Positions 26,884-35,457 of a DNA stretch of 64,000 nucleotides are shown here, piece by piece; positions within the stretch are counted from its first letter, which is position 1; the number at the start of each line of letters is the position of its first letter. The notes beneath the pieces are model-generated. The model made no database searches. It saw nothing but the letters and a program-made list of their open reading frames with translations, and was not told where the DNA came from. The translations under genes and the position numbers were made by a program. This DNA is from Bacteroidales bacterium (GTDB taxonomy: Bacteria; Bacteroidota; Bacteroidia; Bacteroidales; P3): assembly GCA_017962445.1 (NCBI GenBank), contig JAGCVI010000022.1, positions 1 to 64,000 of the forward strand, written 5' to 3'.

Positions 26884-29800
26884 ATGGAACAGAAAATATT
26901 AGGTATTGACCTGGGAACAAACTCCTTGGGTGTCGCATTAAGAAATGTTGATAATGGTGGTAGTATTACAAATCAATTGGATTATTATTCGTCAATAATA
27001 TTCAATTCAGGTGTCGGTAAAGACACTAAAGGAGAATACTCGTATGCGGCGGAGCGTACCAAATACCGCTCAACTCGCCGACTCTATCAGTCACGCAAAT
27101 ACCGAATATGGGCCACATTGAAATTGCTCATTGCCCACGGTTGCTGCCCTCTTTCAGAGGACAATCTCGAAAGATGGAGTAAATACGACAAAGAAAAAGG
27201 ATTGAAACGAGAATACCCTGTTGATGTCCCCGAGTTTGAGCAATGGGTTCGGTTGGATTTCAACGGTGACGGAATAGCCGACTACAGCAGCCCCTACCAA
27301 CTTCGAGCTGAACTCATGGAACGAAAATTTGATTGGGACAACCAAACCGACCGCTATAAATTTGGCCGTGCAATGTATCATATCGCCCAACGAAGAGGGT
27401 TCAAGAGCAGTAAAGGAGAGACTTTGAAAGATGCTGGAGACAATGAAGACTTGTCAACTATCGAAGTTGAGTCGGCAATGAAGAAATCGGAAGAAAAGAA
27501 GTCGAAAGGCATTACCGAATTCATGAAAGAGCACAACCTTGCAACTGTTGGATGTGCATTTGCGAAACTTGAGAAAGAAGGCATCAGAGTAAGAAATCAC
27601 CCCGAATATCAGGCCGTGCAGTCGCAGTACCGCGAAGAGATTGATAAAATCTGCCAATATCAGCACATCGACAAACTATCTCCTGAACTATACCGAGGGC
27701 TTATAAGCACAAAGAAGGGCGAAGGTACAATATTCTATCGCCGTCCATTACGTTCTCAGAAGGGCAACATCGGAAAATGCACTCTTGAACCCACAAAACG
27801 GCGCTGTCCGGTCAGCCATCCAGATTACGAAGAATATCGTGCATTGACATTCATAAATAACATAAAGTATCGTGTCTCTCCCGATGAGGAATGGAAAAAC
27901 CTGTCAGATACCGAACGAGAGCAAATATTCGACACTCTGTTTTGCCGAGCAAAAGGAACATTCAAATTCGCTGACATTCGTACTTGGATTGAGAAGAACC
28001 ATAGCGAACTTCACCTCGACTACAACAATCGCACTATAAACTATCGTGATTATGCAACTGTGGCAGGGTGTCCTATCATTTCACGCTTAAAGAAAATTCT
28101 CGGAGATGAGTGGCGCACAAAAGAGATACTCACAGAGCGAGAACGCGCAAACAACAAGTCGGGAGAGATTCACAGAATAAGCTATAATTATGAAGATTTA
28201 TGGCACCTGTGCTTCTCATGCGATGACTACGAAGATCTTTACGAATTCGTACAGATTCGCCTCGGATTTAACGAAACACAAGCCAAAGAAATGACCAGAA
28301 TGTGGAGTTCGATGCAAGACGGATATACCACATTGAGTCTGAAAGCGATTAGAAACATTCTGCCTTTCCTGCGCGAAGGATTTATATACAGTGATGCCGT
28401 ACCTCTGGCCAAGATACCTGACATTATCGGCAAAGAAAAATGGGCGACAAACAGGGATAGTGTTTTATCTGCCATTGAAGCCATCAACAACAATACCACC
28501 CATAATAGGCTCGTTTATAATCTCACCAACACAGTTATTTCAAATTATAAAGCGTTATCTTTCGAAGATCAGTTTGCATATAAAAACACAGACTACACGC
28601 TTACTGATGCCGATAAGAAGGATATACTCAAATGCTGTATCGAATATTTTGGCGAGAAAAGATGGGAACAAATGCCCGATACGGAACAAAAGACACTACA
28701 GGATGAGATTTCAACCCTTTATCAGCAATTCTTTGCCTCATCAAGACGGGAGTATTACAAACTACCCAAAACAAGTGACACATTAAAAAAACATCTCTCC
28801 AGATTATTCACAGACATCAACAACGAAGAGTGGGATAATCTCTACCATCATTCACAAATCAGTCTTTTTCCACAGTCACAACCCAAATTAGGGACACCGG
28901 ATATTGGCTCCATAAAAAATCCAGTTGTACTCAGGGCTCTCCATGTGCTCCGCAAAACCATAAATACTTTGCTGACCGAAGGGATGATAGACGAGGATAC
29001 TCGTATTGTAGTAGAAACTGCACGGGAGATGAACGACGCAAACTGGCGTCGAGCAATTGAGCGTTACCAGAAAGAGCGCGAGAAAGAAAATGCTGCCATT
29101 GCCGAAATAATACGTGAGTTTCGTCCCAACTACACCGATAGCGACATAGAGAAAGGACGGTTGTTATTTGAGCAGAACATTATTACAGAAACAAATCGTG
29201 ATGCGAAGCAAAAAGCAGAACGGTTTGCTATCGATTTGCAGAAATACAAACTTTGGAAAGAGCAGAACTTTCAATGTCTCTATACGGGGAAACACATAAG
29301 CGTCTCAGATCTTTTCGACGATAGTGTTGTCGATATTGAGCATACTGTTCCTCGCAGTTTGTCGTTTGACAATTCATTGAGCAACAAAACAGTATGCTTT
29401 GCCCACTTCAACAGGTACACCAAGAACAACCAGATACCGTCAGAGCTTTCTAATTATAATGAAATTCTGCAGCGCATTAAACCTTGGGAAGAAAAACTTG
29501 AGCATATCAAGTCTCAAATAGAATTGTGGAAAGGCAAAGCTCGCACATCCCCCACGATTGAACGCAAAAACGAATGTCTGCAACAGAAACACCAATGGGA
29601 GCTGGAACGTGACTATTGGCAAGCGAAAGTCAATACATTCACCATACAGAAAGATGAGATGGATCTTGGTTTCCGCAACAGCCAACTGGTTGACACCCGT
29701 ATCATTACAAAATATGCCTTCCACTATCTCAAATCTGTATTCAACCGCGTAGATGTAGAGAAAGGCAACGTCACCGCCACTTTCCGTAAGATACTTGGTG

Positions 29801-31035
29801 TGCAAAGTATCGATGAAAAGAAAGACCGAAGCAAACATTCGCACCACGCTGTAGATGCTGCCATTCTTACGCTTGTTCCTACGGCGGCCAAACGTGACAA
29901 GATGATAGAACTATATTACAAACTTGAAGATGCACCCAACTCAGAGAAAGAGAATCTTCGAATAGCCCTCCAAAAGGAAGTGTATGATTGTCGTATAGGA
30001 TCTGTAAGTGGACTACTTGAAACCATTGAAAACAACATACTGGTAAATCATATTACAAAAGACCAAACATTAGCGCCATCACACAAAAGGCGGCATATAA
30101 ACGGTCATCTTATTGAGGGACAATGGCAAACCGGAGACTCTGTCAGGGGAAGTCTGCATAAAGACACTTTCTATGGAGCCATCAAATCGCCGACAGGAGA
30201 TTTGTATATGGTAAAACGTAAACCAATAAAAACCATGTCTGAGAAAGATATTAAAACAATAGTCGACGAGCGTTTGAAGGAGATGATACGAACACAATTA
30301 AAGCACAAAATGGAGGATGAAGGCTTGTCGGCATCAAAAGCAATGGAAAGCGATTTCTATATGTTAGACATAAAAGGAAACCCCATTACACAGGACCGTA
30401 ACGGACGCCCCATTGCACCGTTACGCCACGTACGCTGCTACGCAAAAGCAGGACGTGGTTTCCTTAAAATCGATACTGCCCTGCCAATAAAAAAACAAAC
30501 CTATCCTTCGAAACAAGATTATAAAAATGCCTACTATGCCCAAAACGACGACAACTACCTCTGCTTGTTCTACGAAGGTATGGTAAAAGGTAAAGTGCAA
30601 CGTTCATTCCGCCTTGTCAACTATTTGGACGTTTCAAAGCTGAATCTTAAAAACGAAAACACGCTGTTTCATGAGCAAGAATTTGCATTTTATGAGGGCA
30701 ATCATAGTATGCCATTAAGAGCCATCATAAAGAAAGGTACACGAGTACTGTTATTCGCCAACACTCCCGATGAAATACCCGACCTTGACACTGATGCATT
30801 GAGTAAACGGCTATATATCGTTTACAAATTCAATGCGATGGGTACTCCTAATATTTATCTCAGACATCATTTAGAAGCACGTGTTGAAACTCAATGTGAA
30901 TCTTCTGAAAAATCAAGTACATACGATACAAATACACCATTTTCATATCTTTCAATGAAAGCCAACAATTTCAAGGCTCTCATTGAACATTATGACTTTG
31001 AAGTCGACCCTCTTGGAAACATAATCTTCAAATAA
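26884..31035 (+). CDS. cas9: CRISPR-associated endonuclease Cas9, type II-C
   Basis: A 1383-residue Cas9 that cuts double-stranded DNA using a crRNA-tracrRNA guide. RuvC-I is KILGIDLGTNSLG with Asp9; an Arg-rich bridge helix follows (AERTKYRSTRRLYQSRKYR); RuvC-II is IVVETAREMND with Glu711; the HNH domain has VDIEHTVPRS with His820 and later NRYTKNNQIP; RuvC-III is KHSHHAVDAAI with His988 and Asp991. All catalytic residues are present, so the enzyme should be active. The absence of csn2 or cas4 in this operon and the gene order cas9-cas1-cas2 place it in subtype II-C. cas1 begins 3 bases after the stop. Base composition is clearly more AT-rich than the following cas1 and cas2. Confidence 0.97.
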   Translation: MEQKILGIDLGTNSLGVALRNVDNGGSITNQLDYYSSIIFNSGVGKDTKGEYSYAAERTKYRSTRRLYQSRKYRIWATLKLLIAHGCCPLSEDNLERWSKYDKEKGLKREYPVDVPEFEQWVRLDFNGDGIADYSSPYQLRAELMERKFDWDNQTDRYKFGRAMYHIAQRRGFKSSKGETLKDAGDNEDLSTIEVESAMKKSEEKKSKGITEFMKEHNLATVGCAFAKLEKEGIRVRNHPEYQAVQSQYREEIDKICQYQHIDKLSPELYRGLISTKKGEGTIFYRRPLRSQKGNIGKCTLEPTKRRCPVSHPDYEEYRALTFINNIKYRVSPDEEWKNLSDTEREQIFDTLFCRAKGTFKFADIRTWIEKNHSELHLDYNNRTINYRDYATVAGCPIISRLKKILGDEWRTKEILTERERANNKSGEIHRISYNYEDLWHLCFSCDDYEDLYEFVQIRLGFNETQAKEMTRMWSSMQDGYTTLSLKAIRNILPFLREGFIYSDAVPLAKIPDIIGKEKWATNRDSVLSAIEAINNNTTHNRLVYNLTNTVISNYKALSFEDQFAYKNTDYTLTDADKKDILKCCIEYFGEKRWEQMPDTEQKTLQDEISTLYQQFFASSRREYYKLPKTSDTLKKHLSRLFTDINNEEWDNLYHHSQISLFPQSQPKLGTPDIGSIKNPVVLRALHVLRKTINTLLTEGMIDEDTRIVVETAREMNDANWRRAIERYQKEREKENAAIAEIIREFRPNYTDSDIEKGRLLFEQNIITETNRDAKQKAERFAIDLQKYKLWKEQNFQCLYTGKHISVSDLFDDSVVDIEHTVPRSLSFDNSLSNKTVCFAHFNRYTKNNQIPSELSNYNEILQRIKPWEEKLEHIKSQIELWKGKARTSPTIERKNECLQQKHQWELERDYWQAKVNTFTIQKDEMDLGFRNSQLVDTRIITKYAFHYLKSVFNRVDVEKGNVTATFRKILGVQSIDEKKDRSKHSHHAVDAAILTLVPTAAKRDKMIELYYKLEDAPNSEKENLRIALQKEVYDCRIGSVSGLLETIENNILVNHITKDQTLAPSHKRRHINGHLIEGQWQTGDSVRGSLHKDTFYGAIKSPTGDLYMVKRKPIKTMSEKDIKTIVDERLKEMIRTQLKHKMEDEGLSASKAMESDFYMLDIKGNPITQDRNGRPIAPLRHVRCYAKAGRGFLKIDTALPIKKQTYPSKQDYKNAYYAQNDDNYLCLFYEGMVKGKVQRSFRLVNYLDVSKLNLKNENTLFHEQEFAFYEGNHSMPLRAIIKKGTRVLLFANTPDEIPDLDTDALSKRLYIVYKFNAMGTPNIYLRHHLEARVETQCESSEKSSTYDTNTPFSYLSMKANNFKALIEHYDFEVDPLGNIIFK

Positions 31036-31038
31036 GAC

Positions 31039-31944
31039 ATGATTAAGCGCACCATCTGTTTTTCGCATCCAGCTTACCTCTCGCTGCGCAACGGGCAGTT
31101 GGTGGTCAAACTGGAACCCCATGACGACGAGCCGGAGAAGCAGGCGACGATACCCATCGAGGACATCGGCGTCGTGGTGCTCGACCATCGGCAGATAACA
31201 ATCACCCATGGCGTGATAGCCGCCCTGCTTGACAACAATGCCGCTGTCGTCACCTGCGACAATTCGCACATGCCTGTAGGTCTTATGCTGCCACTTGAAG
31301 GACACACCGTGCAGCAAGAGCGTTTTCAAGACCAGCTGGGTTCTTCCCTGCCTTTGCGTAAACAATTGTGGCAACAGACCGTGCAGCAAAAGATCTTGAA
31401 CCAAGCGGCTTTGCTGCACGAATTACACGGCATTGAGACAGGCAACATGCGTCAATGGGTTAAAGAGGTGCTTTCAGGAGATAGCACCAATCTCGAAGGG
31501 CGCGCAGCTGCCTTCTATTGGAGTAGGATGTTCCCCTCCATCCCAAACTTCACACGCGGCCGCGACGGTGTCTACCCCAACGCACTGCTCAACTACGGCT
31601 ATGCTATACTGCGTGCCGTTATCGCCCGAGCCCTTGTGGGCAGTGGTCTCCTACCCACTCTCGGCATCCATCACCATAACCGATACAATGCCTACTGCCT
31701 GGCCGACGACATCATGGAACCCTATCGCCCCTACGTCGACCGTCTGGTGGTAGAGACAATGGCCGTATGCTGCGATGTAGAGGTTACCACAGCCATCAAA
31801 AGCCGATTACTGACTGTTCCCACTCTTGAAGTACGCATAGGTGGACAACGAAGTCCTCTGATGGTTGCCGCCAGTCAAACTACAGCTTCGCTGGCACGCT
31901 GTTTCGCTGGCGAAAGCCGTCGGGTTGTATACCCGGAGATGTAA
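31039..31944 (+). CDS. cas1: Type II CRISPR-associated integrase Cas1
   Basis: A 301-residue Cas1 that with Cas2 inserts new spacers. MIKRTICFSHPAYLSLRNGQ is the usual start of type II Cas1. The metal-binding residues are seen in LEGRAAAFYW (Glu), HHHNRYNAYCLADDIMEPYRP (His and Asp) near residue 215. Length is normal. It lies 3 bases after cas9 and 1 base before cas2, so the operon is compact. GC content by eye is close to that of the host housekeeping genes and much higher than in cas9. Confidence 0.95.
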   Translation: MIKRTICFSHPAYLSLRNGQLVVKLEPHDDEPEKQATIPIEDIGVVVLDHRQITITHGVIAALLDNNAAVVTCDNSHMPVGLMLPLEGHTVQQERFQDQLGSSLPLRKQLWQQTVQQKILNQAALLHELHGIETGNMRQWVKEVLSGDSTNLEGRAAAFYWSRMFPSIPNFTRGRDGVYPNALLNYGYAILRAVIARALVGSGLLPTLGIHHHNRYNAYCLADDIMEPYRPYVDRLVVETMAVCCDVEVTTAIKSRLLTVPTLEVRIGGQRSPLMVAASQTTASLARCFAGESRRVVYPEM

Positions 31945-31945
31945 T

Positions 31946-32278
31946 ATGGACCGATTCAGCGAATACCGCATCATGTGGCTTCTTGTGTTCTTCGACTTGC
32001 CTACCGACACCAAAAAAGAACGCAAAGCCGCTTCAGATTTCCGTAAGAAACTTATCGGCGACGGATTCACGATGTTCCAATTCTCGATATACGTACGCCA
32101 TTGTGCCAGCCGCGAGAATGCCGACGTGCACCTAAATCGCGTGAAAGCCTGCCTGCCGGAATTCGGGCAGGTGGGATGTCTGACGATTACTGATAAACAA
32201 TTTTCGGAGATAGAGTTGTATGTCTGCAAAAAGGAGGTCGAACCCAATGCGCCAGGACAACAGTTAGAGTTATTTTAG
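31946..32278 (+). CDS. cas2: CRISPR-associated protein Cas2 (type II)
   Basis: A 110-residue Cas2. MDRFSEYRIMWLLVFFDLPT has the first beta strand with the conserved Asp (FFDLPT), and DGFTMFQFSIYVRHCAS the second; the tail ends GQQLELF, as in many type II Cas2 proteins. The ATG at 31946 is chosen (1 base after the cas1 stop); the frame is open further upstream inside cas1. Forms the structural core of the Cas1-Cas2 integrase. Confidence 0.94.
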   Translation: MDRFSEYRIMWLLVFFDLPTDTKKERKAASDFRKKLIGDGFTMFQFSIYVRHCASRENADVHLNRVKACLPEFGQVGCLTITDKQFSEIELYVCKKEVEPNAPGQQLELF

Positions 32279-32303
32279 GATTGAAAAAACAATTATCATA
32301 AAC

Positions 32304-32336
32304 AAAAAATCCCGCCCAAACAGGCGGGATTTTTTT
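32304..32336. terminator. Bidirectional terminator between cas2 and the array
   Basis: AAATCCCGCC and GGCGGGATTT form a strong stem with A-runs on the left and T-runs on the right, so it can stop the rightward cas operon and the leftward pre-crRNA. Position fits both: 26 bases after the cas2 stop and about 50 bases before the first repeat. Confidence 0.88.
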
Positions 32337-32387
32337 AGCCTTTGACAGCTAATAGAACATTGAATATCATTGGATTGTTGACATCGT

Positions 32388-34222
32388 GATGTCAAAGAGC
32401 TAATAACAATGTTTTCTTTTCAAGCAATTCACAACACGACGGCCCTGCTGTTGTGCAGTGGTTTTGATGTCAAAGAGCTAATAACAATGTTTTCTTTTCA
32501 AGCAATTCACAACAATGTTTCACTTCCTATTTGGTTTGGATTGATGTCAAAGAGCTAATAACAATGTTTTCTTTTCAAGCAATTCACAACAGATACCAAG
32601 TTGTTTACAACAACGACGAAGATGTCAAAGAGCTAATAACAATGTTTTCTTTTCAAGCAATTCACAACGAAAAACCGCTGCTGTCGTCCCGACGGCGGAT
32701 GTCAAAGAGCTAATAACAATGTTTTCTTTTCAAGCAATTCACAACCAGCTTCGTAGTTGGAGAAGTCCTGGCAGTGATGTCAAAGAGCTAATAACAATGT
32801 TTTCTTTTCAAGCAATTCACAACTATGGTGATGCTCTTCGTCAAGGTCAGATGATGTCAAAGAGCTAATAACAATGTTTTCTTTTCAAGCAATTCACAAC
32901 TTCCATGCAGCCGTACTTGTCCATCATGTGATGTCAAAGAGCTAATAACAATGTTTTCTTTTCAAGCAATTCACAACAAACAAAGATAAGACTTTTTTTT
33001 GAATTGGGATGTCAAAGAGCTAATAACAATGTTTTCTTTTCAAGCAATTCACAACTCCTTTTCGCACGTATATACACGTGGACGTGATGTCAAAGAGCTA
33101 ATAACAATGTTTTCTTTTCAAGCAATTCACAACCCATGGCAAAAGAGCCAAACGTTTGCAAGTGATGTCAAAGAGCTAATAACAATGTTTTCTTTTCAAG
33201 CAATTCACAACTACAGAGAGAGGGCTATACACCACCCGACTGATGTCAAAGAGCTAATAACAATGTTTTCTTTTCAAGCAATTCACAACACCTCCTCGAG
33301 ATACCACCCGAGCGACGGCGATGTCAAAGAGCTAATAACAATGTTTTCTTTTCAAGCAATTCACAACATTAACCTTTAAAAATTCAACATTATGAAAGAT
33401 GTCAAAGAGCTAATAACAATGTTTTCTTTTCAAGCAATTCACAACAATCACGCGCCGCGTTTGAGGCCTCGTTTAGATGTCAAAGAGCTAATAACAATGT
33501 TTTCTTTTCAAGCAATTCACAACTTGGCAGGCGATGCTTATTACGCAGTTAGTGATGTCAAAGAGCTAATAACAATGTTTTCTTTTCAAGCAATTCACAA
33601 CTTCTCAGTAGCAGTCTTAGTAGACATCTTAGATGTCAAAGAGCTAATAACAATGTTTTCTTTTCAAGCAATTCACAACGACAGTCACCGTTGCAGCCGA
33701 CGAAGTGAAGATGTCAAAGAGCTAATAACAATGTTTTCTTTTCAAGCAATTCACAACAAATTTCAACATTCTAAATTCAAAATTTAGATGTCAAAGAGCT
33801 AATAACAATGTTTTCTTTTCAAGCAATTCACAACCGCCGAAGGCTTTATTATCCAGAAAGACAGATGTCAAAGAGCTAATAACAATGTTTTCTTTTCAAG
33901 CAATTCACAACCGAGGTAGACATCAGCGTGAGTCCGAGCAGATGTCAAAGAGCTAATAACAATGTTTTCTTTTCAAGCAATTCACAACTTGGCCAAGGCT
34001 CTGTACACGGGGGTCTTCGATGTCAAAGAGCTAATAACAATGTTTTCTTTTCAAGCAATTCACAACAAAGTCGGCGAGACCTACACAGAAGAGGGCGATG
34101 TCAAAGAGCTAATAACAATGTTTTCTTTTCAAGCAATTCACAACCATAAACGAGTAACATATTATTTTATTGTGGATGTTAAAGAGCTAATATCAATGTT
34201 TTCTTTTCATTTAGTTTGTAGC
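32388..34222 (-). CRISPR. Type II-C CRISPR array, 23 intact repeats plus one degenerate
   Basis: 48-base repeats (plus strand starts GATGTCAAAGAGC and ends CAATTCACAAC) separated by spacers of 29-30 bases. Repeat starts: 32388, 32466, 32543, 32621, 32698, 32776, 32853, 32930, 33008, 33086, 33164, 33242, 33320, 33398, 33476, 33554, 33632, 33710, 33787, 33864, 33941, 34019, 34097. The first 23 look identical; a 24th at 34175-34222 is altered at its right end. Guides are on the minus strand: read that way, the repeat begins GTTGTG as in Bacteroides II-C arrays and matches the tracrRNA anti-repeat. The array is therefore convergent with cas9-cas1-cas2. There are 23 spacers; none was seen to match elsewhere in the window. 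Confidence 0.98.
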
Positions 34223-34412
34223 TGCGGTTGCCGCTACGGGCTTCTAAGAAACCGAACTCGGTAAGCTGGCGCAGGTGACGCTTGGCGGTGGTGAAGGCTT
34301 CCTTGTCTGCCACAAAGTCCAGAATATCGACCATTTCCTCGGCAAAAGTAGGTTTTATCGACCATTTTCTGCCGCAAATCGGTTTTATCGACCATTTTCT
34401 TCGAAGTGGAGT
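34179..34412 (-). pseudogene. C-terminal winged-helix fragment of a lost gene
   Basis: On the minus strand an open stretch of about 77 codons, without its own proper start, reads twice RKWSIKP and then EEMVDILDFVADKEAFTTAK, HLRQLTEFGFLEARSG and SYKLNEKKTLILAL. Such KWS-type short repeats followed by a winged helix occur at the ends of AlbA_2/RecG-like or Fic proteins in this phylum, so this is probably the tail of one. A stop directly upstream (complement of 34413-34415) cuts it off. Its last codons and stop lie inside the degenerate CRISPR repeat. Confidence 0.55.
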
Positions 34413-34517
34413 TTACATATTGGTTGATATCGATACGCAAATGCTGGGTGTGGAGGGTGATCGGTTACAGCTATTATACGAGTTCCCTATGATGCTCTCG
34501 CGGCGCGTACGCTGCTG

Positions 34518-34796
34518 CTACTCCACCTCCCGCTGCGCTATCACCAGACAGTCGTGCTCGTAGCCGTACTGCATCTGCATCCACGAATCATATGGTATAC
34601 CCAGTTCTTTTTCCAACGCCATTGCAAGGGCTACGGTGAAACTGCGCTTCCCCTTGATCAACTCGTTGAGGTGACTTGGAAGAATGCCAATCTTTGCGGC
34701 GAGGTCTTTCTGCTTGATTCCGCGTTCTTTCAACTCTTCATTGAGAATTTCGCCCGGATGTACTGCACGGAGCCCTGTGATTCTATCGTTGTCCAT
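34518..34796 (-). CDS. HigA-family antitoxin, orphan
   Basis: A 92-residue HTH protein of the HigA (VapI-like) family. VHPGEILNEELKERGIKQKDLAAKIGILPSHL holds the family's His-Pro-Gly-Glu start and an XRE helix-turn-helix; LIKGKRSFTVALAMALEKELG follows. In toxin-antitoxin pairs HigA neutralises the HigB RNase and represses the operon. No HigB-like frame is visible on either side (34797-34960 is not coding), so the antitoxin stands alone here. The start MDNDRITG at 34796 is preferred to an upstream in-frame ATG at 34820, which lies within the promoter -7 element. Confidence 0.82.
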   Translation of the reverse strand: MDNDRITGLRAVHPGEILNEELKERGIKQKDLAAKIGILPSHLNELIKGKRSFTVALAMALEKELGIPYDSWMQMQYGYEHDCLVIAQREVE

Positions 34797-34817
34797 AATG
34801 CAAGAGAAAAATTTGTG

Positions 34818-34825
34818 CAAAGATA
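34818..34825 (-). promoter_or_regulatory. Promoter -7 element for the HigA-like gene
   Basis: TATCTTTG on the minus strand, about 22 bases before the chosen ATG at 34796, matching TAnnTTTG. This position supports the shorter start. Confidence 0.55.
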
Positions 34826-34960
34826 ATAAATAATTCTGAATTATGGGAATTTTTTTTGTGTTGACACAAAAAATATCTTGAGCACGCTGATACCCTGCAT
34901 ATTTGTGTTTTTATGCAAAATAATGGCTCTGGCAGCAATGTCGCCCGTAGGCGAGTTCAC

Positions 34961-35446
34961 CTATCGCGTTGTTTTTTGGCCTTGGTACGAGCCGCTGGCG
35001 TCGTAGTAGCGCGTTGTGGTACCTGACGAGTTTGTCGTTGAGGTGGAATAGCCTTGATATGAGCCGCTGGCGTTGTAGTAGCGTGTCGTGGTCACGCCTG
35101 AGGAATTGGTGGTTGAGGTTGAATAGCCGTCGTATGAGCCGCTGGAATTGTAGAAGCGGGTGGTTGTGGTGCCGGACGAGTTGGTCGTTGACGACGACTG
35201 CCCTTGGTAGGAACCGCTCGAATTGTAGTAGCGTGTGTTGGAATTGCCCGACGAATTGGTGGTGGTATTCGACTGTCCCTGATAGGAACCGCTTGAGTTG
35301 TAGTACCTTGTGTTCGAGCCGGACGAGTTGGTCGTCGTTTTCTCCTGGCCTTGGTATGAGCCGCTCCGGTTGTAGTAGTTGCCGGTCTGTGCGGCAGCCA
35401 TCGATGCAAATGCCAGTGCTGCTATAAATAATATGTTCTTTTTCAT
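34961..35446 (-). CDS. Secreted Tyr/Ser/Asn-rich repeat protein
   Basis: A 161-residue exported protein. MKKNILFIAALAFASMAAAQ is a clear signal peptide, which fixes the start at 35446 (the frame continues upstream into topB but is not used). The mature protein is six tandem units of about 24-26 residues with the core RYYNSSGSYQGQ followed by a Ser/Thr/Asn/Gly linker; the last unit is shortened and ends QKTTR. The pattern suggests an extended, possibly fibrous or sugar-modified surface protein; no family is recognised. It starts 12 bases after the topB stop, on the same strand. Confidence 0.72.
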   Translation of the reverse strand: MKKNILFIAALAFASMAAAQTGNYYNRSGSYQGQEKTTTNSSGSNTRYYNSSGSYQGQSNTTTNSSGNSNTRYYNSSGSYQGQSSSTTNSSGTTTTRFYNSSGSYDGYSTSTTNSSGVTTTRYYNASGSYQGYSTSTTNSSGTTTRYYDASGSYQGQKTTR

Positions 35447-35457
35447 TGTGTATATGT

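Noticed and set aside
32339..32377. Sequence resembling part of the array repeat (GCTAATAGAACATTG) just left of the array
   Set aside because: Similarity covers only about 14 bases with a shift, so it is not counted as a repeat; it may be leader sequence.
32978..33007. TATCTTTG on the minus strand inside a Cas9 spacer as an internal array promoter
   Set aside because: No TTTG at suitable spacing upstream; more likely part of a targeted promoter sequence.
32531..34264. Long open frames with repeated DVKELITMFSFQAIHN units through the Cas9 array
   Set aside because: They are the CRISPR repeat translated in phase because repeat plus spacer is often a multiple of three; no gene is present.
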